Translations under genes and position numbers: made by a program | DNA from: Anaerolineales bacterium | GTDB lineage: Bacteria; Chloroflexota; Anaerolineae; Anaerolineales; JABWBV01 | Length of the DNA: 64,000 nucleotides | Direction: 5' to 3' | Assembly: GCA_020634875.1 (NCBI GenBank) | Contig: JACKAX010000003.1 | Span: 116,886 to 180,885 of the forward strand | In this document: piece by piece, positions 10,342 to 19,214 of the stretch | Numbering within the stretch: position 1 is the first letter of the stretch | How the letters are laid out: each line of letters begins with the position of its first letter | Notes under the pieces: model-generated | What the model was told of the DNA's origin: nothing | What the model saw: only the letters and a program-made list of their open reading frames with translations | The model's database searches: none

Positions 10342-11409
10342 ATGCTCAAAGAAAAACTCGAACGCTTATCCTGGGTGGACGTATTTTTGCGTCTTTTTCA
10401 AGTATTCATTCTTATTCTTATTGTTGTTGGAATCTATAATACCTGGCAGACGGGACGATACACTTCTGAACAATGGGCAACCCTGTTTTTTGCTGGGTTA
10501 GCCCAAGGAAGTGTATATGCTTTGATTGCTTTGGGATATACCCTGGTTTATGGGATCTTGCTCATGATCAACTTTGCTCATGGGGAGGTCTTTATGGCTG
10601 GAGCTTTCTCTGCAGTATTTTTAGCGGACTACTTTGGCACAAATGGGATGCTAGTCAACCATCCAGTGATTTCTATCCTGTTGTTAGTGGTGCTCGCAGC
10701 GGGTGTTTCTATGGGGGTGGCCATGCTTCTGGAACGCATTGCTTATCGTCCCTTACGTGGGGCACCCCGTTTGGTTCCGTTGATTACGGCGATTGGTGCC
10801 TCTTTTACTTTGCAATATACCTTCCGCGGGTTTTATGGCTCAGAATTCCGGGCGTATCCTGAAGTGACAGTTCTGACACAGAATTTTGCGAATATTTTTG
10901 GGTTTAAGGTGCCCTTGGTTCAAATTGTTGTCATCCTCTCAGCCTTGTTTTTAATGGGGGGGTTATATTTATTTGTCGAACGGACAAAGATGGGGAAGGC
11001 GATGCGAGCTGTTTCCGAAGATAAAGATGTCGCTCGCTTGATGGGCATTGATATTGATAAGATCATCGTGACAACCTTTGCCGTTGGTGGTGCCCTGGCC
11101 GGGGCGGCAGGGGTGCTTAACGGTTTATTCCGCCCACAAGGGGTATATTTCTTTATGGGCTTTTTTCCTGGCCTGAAGGCGTTCACGGCAGCGGTGTTAG
11201 GCGGTATCGGGAATGTGCCGGGAGCGATGTTCGGAGGCCTTTTCCTAGGGGTATTTGAATCCCTCGGCCCCAACCTAATCCTCGAAGGGTTGGGGATTCC
11301 CGCAGCTAACCAGCTCAAGGATGTGTTTGCTTTCACCATGCTCGTCTTAATCCTGATTTTCCGTCCGCAAGGGATCTTCGGCGAGAAACTGGCCGAAAAG
11401 AAGGCTTAG
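10342..11409 (+). CDS. livH: LIV-type ABC transporter permease LivH
   Basis: 355 residues from ATG 10342, which has AAGGAG 9 nt upstream; an in-frame GTG at 10300 lies in the hairpin edge and is unlikely. Nine or so hydrophobic helices with the family motifs YALIALGYTLVYGILLMINFAHGE near the N terminus and GVLNGLFRPQG...GLKAFTAAVLGGIGNVPGAM in the second half. It forms the membrane channel together with LivM and couples to LivG and LivF through the ASEDKDVARLMGI-like loop (here VSEDKDVARLMGID). Confidence 0.93.
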   Translation: MLKEKLERLSWVDVFLRLFQVFILILIVVGIYNTWQTGRYTSEQWATLFFAGLAQGSVYALIALGYTLVYGILLMINFAHGEVFMAGAFSAVFLADYFGTNGMLVNHPVISILLLVVLAAGVSMGVAMLLERIAYRPLRGAPRLVPLITAIGASFTLQYTFRGFYGSEFRAYPEVTVLTQNFANIFGFKVPLVQIVVILSALFLMGGLYLFVERTKMGKAMRAVSEDKDVARLMGIDIDKIIVTTFAVGGALAGAAGVLNGLFRPQGVYFFMGFFPGLKAFTAAVLGGIGNVPGAMFGGLFLGVFESLGPNLILEGLGIPAANQLKDVFAFTMLVLILIFRPQGIFGEKLAEKKA

Positions 11410-11418
11410 GAGGAACTC

Positions 11419-13134
11419 ATGCAAGAAGAAGAAAGTACACTCAATTGGAAAATGGTGCTTCAATACGGGTTGTTGGGTGGTCTGGTTACCCTGTATTTGA
11501 GTGCGGTAGGGATGGTTGAAGTTTTTGCGACCCGTAACCTGATTGGTACCCTCATTTCGATGGGGGATATCATGATTTTTATGGGAGCTTTTGGGGCGGG
11601 GTTGGTTACCCGGAAAAAATTTCCCATTGCCGCTCGTGGAACGAGTTTGTTGGCTGGCGCAGTGTCGGGCGCAGTTTCTAGCCTGCCTCTTATTTTGATC
11701 ATTTTCATCGCACAGTTTATTGCGTTGCGTAATGTCTTTGTCAATATTACCCCAGGTTTGATTTCAGAACTTACCTTTAATGCTGGTAACCTAATCGTAG
11801 GCAACCTCCTTTTGCTGGTGGTTAGTGCCGTGCTGGGAGTAATCGGTACCGGTTTGGATTTGCTCCCGGAACGCTTACGCCGGGCGATCACCAATGGCGC
11901 AATTTGGACGTTGACTTTAGGTCTGTTTTCCGAAAACGTAGGGCAAATTATCACTAGTACTTTTTCCTTCATCTTGGGAGACCGCACAGGCATCGGTGTG
12001 GCGCGTTCCATCAACCAGATAATATTCCAGAGTAAATCGCTCACTATTCTGGCAACGGTTGTGGTTTTCTCCCTCATCTTCGTGTTGACGTATACCCAGG
12101 CGGGCAACAAAACCCGAACGCGTTTTTCACAACTTTCCCCCACTACCCAAAAGAATACGCGCCGTGCTGGGTTAGTTTTTCTAGGCTTGATCATCCTACT
12201 GCTTCCTCAGTTGATTGGTACTTTCTTGAGCCAGGTTATTTTTCTGGTTGGAATGTTTACGATTATGGGATTGGGGCTCAATATTGTGGTCGGGTTTGCA
12301 GGCTTGCTTGATTTGGGGTATGTTGCATTTTTTGCCTTTGGTGCATACACAATGGCCCTTCTCACCACACAAGACCCCAATCTGGCTATTGGTGGCGGTC
12401 ATTTCAACTTCTTTACTGCCCTGCCGATCGCGGTAGTGATTGGTGTTTTGTTTGGTACTGTACTTGGGTTCCCGGTACTTCGGCTACGAGGTGATTACCT
12501 CGCCATCGTAACCTTGGGATTTGGCGAAATCATCCGTGTACTGGCGTTGTCCGACTGGTTCAAGCCATTTCAAGGGGGGGCACAAGGCGTGTTGAAAATT
12601 CCCTCTCCTGCAATTGGCTCTTTAGTATTAAACGGGCCTGAATTGATGTATTACCCAGTCTTGATCGGAGCTATCCTTGCCGCGTTTGTTTCCATGCGCC
12701 TCCGTACCTCTCGCTTGGGCCGTCAGTGGATGGCGATGCGTGAAGACGAGGATGTTGCTGAAGCGATGGGGATTCACCTCATTCAAACCAAACTGTTGGC
12801 CTTTTCGATTGGGGCAGGGTTCTCGGCACTGGCCGGAGCGCTGTTTGCAGTGCGGTTAGGAACCATCTTTCCTCATAGTTTTGGGTTGTTATATTCCATC
12901 AATGCCCTGGCCCTCATCATCGTCGGTGGGATGGGGAGTATCCCTGGTGTACTGGTCGGTGCGTTTATCCTGGTTGGGATGCCTGAATTACTCCGCGAAT
13001 TCGCCGAATACCGTCTGCTGATGTACGGCATCCTGCTTATCATCATGATGCTTGTTAAGCCTGAGGGGTTCTTGCCCGAAGAAGTCCGCCGGCGCGAACT
13101 CCACGTTGAAGAAGAACTCGCTACAGCAGATTGA
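11419..13134 (+). CDS. livM: LIV-type ABC transporter permease LivM with long N-terminal membrane extension
   Basis: 571 residues; LivM is usually about 300-430. The standard permease occupies about residues 265-560 (MGLGLNIVVGFAGLLDLGYVAFFAFGAY, FPVLRLRGDYLAIVTLGFGEIIRVL, MREDEDVAEAMGIHLIQTKL, GGMGSIPGVLVGAF). The first 260 residues hold about five or six further hydrophobic segments unlike the channel domain. AGGAGG sits 6 nt before ATG 11419. It starts 9 nt after the livH stop and overlaps no gene; the liv spacing implies one mRNA. The extension may anchor or regulate the transporter; no function can be read from it. Confidence 0.92.
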   Translation: MQEEESTLNWKMVLQYGLLGGLVTLYLSAVGMVEVFATRNLIGTLISMGDIMIFMGAFGAGLVTRKKFPIAARGTSLLAGAVSGAVSSLPLILIIFIAQFIALRNVFVNITPGLISELTFNAGNLIVGNLLLLVVSAVLGVIGTGLDLLPERLRRAITNGAIWTLTLGLFSENVGQIITSTFSFILGDRTGIGVARSINQIIFQSKSLTILATVVVFSLIFVLTYTQAGNKTRTRFSQLSPTTQKNTRRAGLVFLGLIILLLPQLIGTFLSQVIFLVGMFTIMGLGLNIVVGFAGLLDLGYVAFFAFGAYTMALLTTQDPNLAIGGGHFNFFTALPIAVVIGVLFGTVLGFPVLRLRGDYLAIVTLGFGEIIRVLALSDWFKPFQGGAQGVLKIPSPAIGSLVLNGPELMYYPVLIGAILAAFVSMRLRTSRLGRQWMAMREDEDVAEAMGIHLIQTKLLAFSIGAGFSALAGALFAVRLGTIFPHSFGLLYSINALALIIVGGMGSIPGVLVGAFILVGMPELLREFAEYRLLMYGILLIIMMLVKPEGFLPEEVRRRELHVEEELATAD

Positions 13135-13148
13135 TCAGGAGAAAACTT

Positions 13149-13958
13149 ATGGCCCCCCTTCTTACTGCAAAAAATGTTACCAAACGCTTTGGCGGCCTCG
13201 TTGCTGTCAATGATCTGAGCCTTGAAATCGAAGAAAAAGCCATTTACAGTGTTATCGGTCCCAATGGCGCAGGAAAAACTACTTTCTTCAACTGTATTAC
13301 AGGCTTTTATACCCCCACCTCGGGTGAAATTCACTTCAATGGGCACGCTATTCAAGGTTTTACCCCCGATTTGATCACCCAATCCGGTATTGCCCGCACG
13401 TTTCAAAATATCCGCTTGTTTGCCAACATGACCGCTATTGAAAACGTGCTGGTCGGTCAGCACCCCCGGCTCAAAGTTTTTTGGGCTGAAGCAATCTTCA
13501 AGACCAAACGCTATCGGGATGAAGAAAAACAGGCGGAAGACGAGGCGAGGGAACTTCTCCGCTTTGTCGGCCTGGGGGGGATGGGTGATCAACTCGCCCG
13601 GAACCTCCCCTATGGCGCTCAACGGCGCCTGGAAATCGCCCGTGCCCTTGCCAGCAAACCCAAACTTCTGTTGCTTGATGAACCGACTGCGGGGATGAAC
13701 CCGCATGAATCAGCAGAAATGACTGCATTTTTCCGCAGTTTGCGCGATGAATTGGGCATCACTCTCCTACTTATTGAACATGATATGCGCGTGGTTATGG
13801 ATATTAGCGAAGGCATCACCGTTATGGACTTTGGACAGAAAATCGCTGAGGGATCTCCTCTCGACATCCAACGAAACCCGCGTGTCATCGAAGCATATTT
13901 AGGACGTGGCGCGGCATCCGGACTGGAAAATTCCAACGGACATACCCAACACGCGTAG
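13149..13958 (+). CDS. livG: LIV-type ABC transporter ATP-binding protein LivG
   Basis: 269 residues from ATG 13149 (CAGGAG upstream). Walker A GPNGAGKTTFFNC, signature region LPYGAQRRLEIARAL, Walker B LLLLDEPTAGMNP and the switch His in LIEHDMRVVMDI are all intact. The C-terminal GSPLDIQRNPRVIEAYLG is typical of LivG. It powers LivHM together with LivF. Confidence 0.95.
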   Translation: MAPLLTAKNVTKRFGGLVAVNDLSLEIEEKAIYSVIGPNGAGKTTFFNCITGFYTPTSGEIHFNGHAIQGFTPDLITQSGIARTFQNIRLFANMTAIENVLVGQHPRLKVFWAEAIFKTKRYRDEEKQAEDEARELLRFVGLGGMGDQLARNLPYGAQRRLEIARALASKPKLLLLDEPTAGMNPHESAEMTAFFRSLRDELGITLLLIEHDMRVVMDISEGITVMDFGQKIAEGSPLDIQRNPRVIEAYLGRGAASGLENSNGHTQHA

Positions 13959-13968
13959 GAGCACACCC

Positions 13969-14682
13969 ATGGCACTGCTTGAAGTCAACGAAATCCACAC
14001 TTATTACGGCAATATCCACGCACTTAAGGGCGTCTCTCTTACGGTTGAGGAAGGCGAAATTGTTACCTTGATCGGTTCAAATGGGGCGGGCAAAACCACT
14101 ACCCTCCGTACCATCAGTGGCTTGCTCAAACCCCGCAAAGGAAATGTCGTGCTCGCAGGCGATGACATTACCAAATATCCCGCTCACGAAATGGTTTATA
14201 AAGGCATTGCAATGGTGCCTGAGGGACGGGGTATCTTTTCCAAAATGTCTGTGCGGGAAAACCTCGAACTGGGTGCCTATCACCGAAATGACAATGCGGG
14301 TATCCAAAAAGACCTGGATTGGGTCTATGGGTTGCTCCCGCGCTTGCATGAACGACGGAATCAGGTCGCTGGAACCCTCTCCGGGGGGGAACAGCAAATG
14401 CTCGCAACCGCCCGCGCCCTCATGTCCCGCCCGCGCATTCTGCTGATGGACGAACCCTCGATGGGGTTGGCTCCCATCCTCGTCGAGAGTATCTTCGATA
14501 CCGTCGAAAAGGTCAATAAAGAAGGCACTACGATCCTGCTTGTCGAACAAAATGCCCTCATGGCCCTTTCCATTGCCCACCGGGGTTACGTACTCCAAAC
14601 CGGGCAAATCGTCCTCACTGATACAGGCGCAAACCTGCGAAAGAACGAAATGGTGCAGAAAGCATATCTAGGAATTGAGTAA
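13969..14682 (+). CDS. livF: LIV-type ABC transporter ATP-binding protein LivF
   Basis: 237 residues from ATG 13969 (AGGAG upstream, 10 nt after livG). Walker A GSNGAGKTTTLRT, LivF-typical GIAMVPEGRGIFSKMSVRENL, signature LSGGEQQMLATARALM, Walker B ILLMDEPSMGLAP and LLVEQNA. The end LRKNEMVQKAYLGIE is the common LivF C terminus. Last gene of the operon, followed by a terminator. Confidence 0.95.
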   Translation: MALLEVNEIHTYYGNIHALKGVSLTVEEGEIVTLIGSNGAGKTTTLRTISGLLKPRKGNVVLAGDDITKYPAHEMVYKGIAMVPEGRGIFSKMSVRENLELGAYHRNDNAGIQKDLDWVYGLLPRLHERRNQVAGTLSGGEQQMLATARALMSRPRILLMDEPSMGLAPILVESIFDTVEKVNKEGTTILLVEQNALMALSIAHRGYVLQTGQIVLTDTGANLRKNEMVQKAYLGIE

Positions 14683-14696
14683 TCCTTATTCCCCCC

Positions 14697-14750
14697 TACA
14701 GGTTGAAAGCTGTGCGTTACAATCATGCATAGCTTTCAACCTGTATTTTA
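14697..14750 (+). terminator. Terminator of the liv operon
   Basis: TACAGGTTGAAAGCT (14697-14711) pairs perfectly with 14731-14745 across a 19-nt loop and is followed by a T-rich run. Confidence 0.75.
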
Positions 14751-14765
14751 TTAACCGCCAAGTCT

Positions 14766-15746
14766 ATGCTTATTCTCAATGCTTCTGCTATTCGTCAGGC
14801 CCTACCTATGCGGGAAACTATCGAGGCAATGAAAGCAGCTTATGCGACCCTTTCTGCTGGGCGCGCGGATATTCCGCTTCGCACCAGCCTGTCCATCCCC
14901 TCGCAAGAAGCCACTGCGCTTTTTATGCCTGCGTATGTCCCTGGCGAGGAAGGGGATGCGTTAACCCTGAAAATCGTCACCCTCTTTCCGCATAATGTCC
15001 CCGCGGGATTGCCGTTTATCCACGCCGCCGTCCTCGTGATGGATGCCTCCACCGGGCAAATGCTCGCCCTGCTCGAAGGGGGCACGCTGACCGCGATCCG
15101 CACCGGGGCCGCGGGGGGCGCTGCTGCCGATCTGCTCGCCCGCCCGGACAGTCATACCGTAGCCCTGTTTGGCGCTGGGGTTCAGGCCCGTACCCAGCTC
15201 GAAGCGGTGTGCGCCGTCCGTCCTATCGAAAAAGTGTGGATTCATGGCCTCAGCATGGAACAAATCGAAACCTTTATTGCTGATATGACCACCCGTGTCC
15301 GCGCCACCTTGCTACCCGCAGAATCTCCTCGCCAGGCGCTTGCCGAAGCAGACATCATCTGTGCCGCCACCACAACGACGACCCCGCTTTTTGATGATGC
15401 CGATCTCCGTCCGGGGACGCATGTGACTGGGGTTGGGTCGTACACCCCCGCGATGATCGAGATCCCCCCCGCGACCGTGGCCCGTGCCCGCGTGGTTGTG
15501 GATTCCCGATCCGCGTGCCAGGCCGAGGCCGGAGAAATTATCCGCGCTACCGAACAAGGATTATTCGATTGGCAAAACGCCGCCGAATTGGGCGAGATTG
15601 TTCTCGGACAACAAGAAGGCCGTACTTCACTAGAGCAGATTACATTCTTCAAGTCGGTAGGTGTGGCCGTGCAAGATGCCGCGGCGGCGAAACTGGCTTT
15701 ATTGACGGCGAAAAAATTAGGGTTAGGCCAGAAAGTCGCGTGGTGA
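14766..15746 (+). CDS. Ornithine cyclodeaminase / mu-crystallin family NAD(P)-dependent enzyme
   Basis: 326 residues. Family features are the N-terminal LNASAIRQALPMRETIEAMKAAY, the substrate-side Lys in LTLKIVTLFPHN, LTAIRTGAAGGAAADLLAR, the nucleotide-binding glycine motif in VALFGAGVQARTQLEAV, and DIICAATTTTTPLFD followed by THVTGVGSYTPAMIEIP. Members include ornithine cyclodeaminase, alanine dehydrogenase and ketimine reductases, and sequence alone does not choose between them. It begins 20 bp after the liv terminator and may be co-regulated by read-through, which would suit an amino-acid-degrading role. No clear Shine-Dalgarno is visible. Confidence 0.88.
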   Translation: MLILNASAIRQALPMRETIEAMKAAYATLSAGRADIPLRTSLSIPSQEATALFMPAYVPGEEGDALTLKIVTLFPHNVPAGLPFIHAAVLVMDASTGQMLALLEGGTLTAIRTGAAGGAAADLLARPDSHTVALFGAGVQARTQLEAVCAVRPIEKVWIHGLSMEQIETFIADMTTRVRATLLPAESPRQALAEADIICAATTTTTPLFDDADLRPGTHVTGVGSYTPAMIEIPPATVARARVVVDSRSACQAEAGEIIRATEQGLFDWQNAAELGEIVLGQQEGRTSLEQITFFKSVGVAVQDAAAAKLALLTAKKLGLGQKVAW

Positions 15747-15766
15747 GGATGATGCCATGAGGAAAA

Positions 15767-16864
15767 TTATTTGTGGAAAAAATCGAGAAAAGAGAGCGTA
15801 TCTATATCCGTACCCGCATCTCTTAATATTTTACGGAGATGCGCGCGTCGTTCATTCCCCTGGTTAACGAGGTGGGTGAGGATTTCCCAAACATATTCAT
15901 TACGCCCAGGTGCTTTCAAATTACAAGCATCTTCCGTCAGATGTGCAACATATTCACGGACTAAAAATTGGGTTTCTTTCCAGGCTAAAAAGCTCGCCTC
16001 TGTTGATAAATCTTCCATACTTTCTGCCTGTGTTTCATCCTTTCCTTTAAGGTGGGCAAGCCAATTTCTTTCCTCCGCAATTTGTGAGTTCCAAATGGAG
16101 AAGATTTCGTGACTTCGGTTCGAAGCCTCATGATGTAATTGGCATTGTTTTATGCCTTCGATGAGCAAGGTGAAGGATGCATAATGATAGTGGACGATAT
16201 CGCGAAGAAAGACAGAATTAACAGCTCGCGGCATGAGCTGATTTGTAGCTGGCACCCGAGGCAAAAAGATCTGACGATACCTCCGTTGTACCTTATCAGT
16301 TAATTTTTGGCCGGATCTTTCTTTTGCTGTATTTTGTAACGGAAATTTGCAGGGAGGTATTTCTTTACCTAAAAAAGGACATAATTTTTCCCACCCATCT
16401 CCTTCGGTGAAATCCATGACAAGCAAATCTTGCGGGCGATCTTTAAAATATTCCAGTACTTCTTGATTGTGAGCTTTGTAACGCTGAAGGTAAGCTTTTT
16501 CATTTCCAAAGGCTCTCCCGTGTCCATAAATCCAGGCATGGAGGGGAATATAGTGATATTTAAAATGCGCTACAACGCTCTTGATCCATTCGTGGGTAGG
16601 TCGGCGCGTTAAGATAAATTTGCTATTTGGGAAGAGGATATCAAGTTCTTTGAACAATACAGGCCAGGGCATATCCTGAGCCGCATCGTATCGTGTCGCA
16701 TATTCGTAAGCGAGCGTATGTACTTTCTCGCTAATTTGAGGGTCATGCGTGCCAAAATATCCGGTTACATTAAAGCCTAGAATATATAAAGCTACGGCGA
16801 GAGAGGTAGTCCCAGTTTTGTGAAAGCCAATCCCAAATACTTTATTGATAGGTGTGTTCAGCAT
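15767..16864 (-). CDS. Sulfotransferase-family protein
   Basis: 365 residues. GIGFHKTGTTSLAVAL at residues 11-26 is the 5'-phosphosulfate-binding loop of PAPS-dependent sulfotransferases, with the key Lys and Thr-Thr-Ser. ILTRRPTHEWIKSVVAHF near residue 80 matches the 3'-phosphate motif (Arg and Ser). The C-terminal half is charged and helix-rich and resembles no domain I can name. It should transfer sulfate from PAPS to an unknown acceptor, possibly a glycan or lipid. It is isolated on the minus strand between plus-strand genes and is more AT-rich than they are, which suggests transfer. Confidence 0.8.
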   Translation of the reverse strand: MLNTPINKVFGIGFHKTGTTSLAVALYILGFNVTGYFGTHDPQISEKVHTLAYEYATRYDAAQDMPWPVLFKELDILFPNSKFILTRRPTHEWIKSVVAHFKYHYIPLHAWIYGHGRAFGNEKAYLQRYKAHNQEVLEYFKDRPQDLLVMDFTEGDGWEKLCPFLGKEIPPCKFPLQNTAKERSGQKLTDKVQRRYRQIFLPRVPATNQLMPRAVNSVFLRDIVHYHYASFTLLIEGIKQCQLHHEASNRSHEIFSIWNSQIAEERNWLAHLKGKDETQAESMEDLSTEASFLAWKETQFLVREYVAHLTEDACNLKAPGRNEYVWEILTHLVNQGNERRAHLRKILRDAGTDIDTLSFLDFFHK

Positions 16865-17296
16865 ATTTTCTTGTTGGGGATTATTTTCGCTTTATAAGGT
16901 TGGGTAATCTTGCAGGTCTCATCCTGCCGATTCACAACGTTTTATCGAAAGAATATAACATCTTAGAATAAAGGAACTGTCAAAGAGAATCCCTTATCAC
17001 TGAGAAGTTATGCGTCAATTATACATCTCCGAAAAAAAATATTGCCCAAATTATAAAAAACTATACCTCCTTATTTGTAGTCGCAGGGGTACATAGGTTC
17101 TATGGGAAGAGTATAATGAAGGCTTCCGGTCATCTGACCTAACAGGCATAGGGCAATTGACCCTTGAGCAAAACTAGCTGTTCAGGCATCCTTGCCACCT
17201 GTATTTAGGAAGTCCTTCTTCACCATATCAGGGTCAAATTTATACCCTACAAACCATCCTCATCCTGGATGAGGAGCATCGGAGAGTAAAAAATAT
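16865..17296 (+). other. Intergenic region upstream of the ferredoxin-NADP reductase gene
   Basis: 432 bp without a gene, AT-rich in the left half. A good -10 hexamer TATAAT lies at 17112-17117 without a convincing -35. A small palindrome (CCTCATCC/GGATGAGG, 17258-17274) precedes GGAG at 17281 and ATG 17297. Nothing else was recognised. Confidence 0.4.
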
Positions 17297-18694
17297 ATGT
17301 CACAAATCGGTTCCCCCTCCTCCCCCCTCCGTGTCGCCATCATTGGCTCCGGCCCCTCCGCTTTTTATGCCGCCGACAGCTTGCTTAAACGCGCTAATCT
17401 GGCCGTTGAAGTAGATATGTATGACCGCTTGCCGACCCCGTTTGGTCTGGTACGCGGCGGTGTTGCCCCCGATCATCAAAAGATCAAATCCGTTACGAAA
17501 GCTTATGACCGCACTGCTGCTGACCCCCACTTCCGTTTTTACGGGAATGTAGAATACGGGACGGACATCAAACTTGAAGACCTGAAACGACACTATCATC
17601 AGGTTCTTTTCGCCACTGGTGCACAGACGGATCGGATGATGGACATTCCCGGCGAAGATCTTGAAGGTAGTCATCCTGCAACCGAATTTGTTGCCTGGTA
17701 CAACGGTCACCCCGATTTTTGCCACCTAAAATTCGATCTGAGCCAGGAACGAGTTGCTGTTGTGGGGATTGGTAACGTCGCAATGGATGTTGCTCGCATT
17801 CTCTGTCGTACCCCGGAAGAGTTGATGCAAACCGATATTGCTGATTACGCTCTGGAAGCTCTGCGCAATAGCAAGGTAAAAGAAGTTTACGTGTTTGGCC
17901 GGCGTGGCCCGGCTCAAGCTGCCTTCACGAACCCAGAAATCCGCGAGATGGGTCACCTCGAAGATTGTGATGTGTGGGTCCCCCCTGCCGAGGCCGAACT
18001 TGACTCCCTCAGCCGGGAAGATCTCGTGAAAAGCCCAGACCGCTCTGTCCAAACCAACGTGGAAATTTTGCAGGAATATGCTCAACATGAATGGACGGGT
18101 AAATCGCGTCGGATGACCTTCCGTTTCTTAGTTTCCCCGGTGGAATTAGGCGGCACAGATGGACATGTTACTTCGATGAAAATCGTAAAAAACAAATTGT
18201 CTCGGGCCGATAACGGCAGTTTACGCCCCAAAGCTACTGACGCGTACGAAGAACTCCCGGTAGGGTTGGTGTTCCGCTCCATTGGCTACCGCGGTGTCCC
18301 TCTCCCCGACATCCCCTTCCACGAGCGCTGGGGCGTGATCCCCAACCAGTTGGGTCGGGTGACAGATACCCAGACGAACGAACCCGTCGTCGGGTTGTAC
18401 ACCGCAGGCTGGATCAAACGCGGCCCGAGCGGTGTTATTGGCACGAACAAGCCCGACGCGGTCGAAACCGTAGACTCGATGTTAGCAGATATGGCTGAAG
18501 AGAAAACCTTCGCCCCCTCCAACCCTGGCGTGGAAGAAGCCCAGGCTCTTATCGCTTCCCGCCAACCGCGTTACGTTACCTATCAGGACTGGCTCAAACT
18601 TGATCAAATGGAATTGGCCCGTGGCAAGGAGGCTGGACGTCCACGCGTAAAGTTTACTAACGTTGAAGAAATGTTGAAGGCGTTGGGGAAATAA
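17297..18694 (+). CDS. fprA: Ferredoxin/adrenodoxin-type NADP+ reductase, FAD-dependent
   Basis: 465 residues. RVAIIGSGPSAFYAADSLLK near the N terminus binds FAD; DRLPTPFGLVRGGVAPDHQKIKSV is diagnostic for the adrenodoxin reductase/FprA group. VAVVGIGNVAMDVARIL is the NADP site, VYVFGRRGPAQAAFT follows it, and GWIKRGPSGVIGTNKPDA is the conserved C-terminal flavin contact. Length is normal for the family. It transfers electrons between NADPH and ferredoxins. No partner ferredoxin gene is adjacent. The 5' GGAG at 17281 supports ATG 17297. Confidence 0.93.
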   Translation: MSQIGSPSSPLRVAIIGSGPSAFYAADSLLKRANLAVEVDMYDRLPTPFGLVRGGVAPDHQKIKSVTKAYDRTAADPHFRFYGNVEYGTDIKLEDLKRHYHQVLFATGAQTDRMMDIPGEDLEGSHPATEFVAWYNGHPDFCHLKFDLSQERVAVVGIGNVAMDVARILCRTPEELMQTDIADYALEALRNSKVKEVYVFGRRGPAQAAFTNPEIREMGHLEDCDVWVPPAEAELDSLSREDLVKSPDRSVQTNVEILQEYAQHEWTGKSRRMTFRFLVSPVELGGTDGHVTSMKIVKNKLSRADNGSLRPKATDAYEELPVGLVFRSIGYRGVPLPDIPFHERWGVIPNQLGRVTDTQTNEPVVGLYTAGWIKRGPSGVIGTNKPDAVETVDSMLADMAEEKTFAPSNPGVEEAQALIASRQPRYVTYQDWLKLDQMELARGKEAGRPRVKFTNVEEMLKALGK

Positions 18695-18717
18695 TCCTAT
18701 AAAATCATCTTATGAAT

Positions 18718-18779
18718 CGGGTTTTTTCTCGATAATCGGCAAATATTTCGCCTTTTTGAAAGAAAAGACCCGGTTTTTC
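18718..18779 (+). terminator. Probable terminator after fprA
   Basis: CGGGTTTTTTCT (from 18719) pairs imperfectly with AGAAAAGACCCG (18761-18772) across a long loop, followed by TTTTTCTTTTT. Confidence 0.5.
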
Positions 18780-18938
18780 TTTTTAAATTTATAATTTTTG
18801 GGTAAAGGAATATTTTAGCGGAGAAAGTTTATATGATTTTTTCGTATTTCTGGGGAAAACTTTTTATTTCTTTTAGTGAATGAAAAATCTTATCATCCAT
18901 ATCGAAAAACGTTAACCAAAACATTAACTCTCTTACCC

Positions 18939-18966
18939 TTTACATCTTTGACGATAAAAATATAAT
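18939..18966 (+). promoter_or_regulatory. Promoter for the 18973-19165 transcript
   Basis: TTTACA (18939-18944), 16-nt spacer, perfect TATAAT (18961-18966). It lies in an AT-rich stretch and drives either a stand-alone RNA or the leader of the SET-domain gene. Confidence 0.5.
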
Positions 18967-18972
18967 ATTCCA

Positions 18973-19165
18973 TCAATAGATTGTCAGGCAAAATGTGCAA
19001 TCTTCAAATCGCATAACAAGTCAGGTGACTTTTACTTCGGTCAAACTACCGGTAGGGGTCACCTGAAATTGTTAAGCCGTTTGGACTACTGACCAAGAGC
19101 GAAGCTATCCAATAAACCCCTTCGCCGACGCTAAAGTCTGTCCCCCGGGCAGGCTTTTTTGTTTG
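18973..19165 (+). ncRNA. Candidate structured RNA of about 190 nt (or leader attenuator of the SET-domain gene)
   Basis: The segment has a promoter at its left end and a G-U-containing hairpin with TTTTTT at its right end (near 19138-19163). In between, TAACAA..CAGGTGAC (19014-19029) pairs with GTCACCTG..TTGTTA (19058-19074) around an inner hairpin (TCGGT/ACCGG), and GCGAAG pairs with CTTCGC near 19100-19130. No protein frame of note is present. It matches no RNA class I know by sequence; 6S, SRP and common riboswitch signatures were looked for and not found. The SET gene starts 50 nt beyond the T-run, so an attenuator is equally possible. Confidence 0.42.
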
Positions 19166-19214
19166 TCTATTGTCCGGCGTTTGTCCGGCATCATTTCTTT
19201 TTTGAGGTAATTCA

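Noticed and set aside
18973..19165. 6S RNA
   Set aside because: The ends do not pair and there is no long rod with a central bubble.
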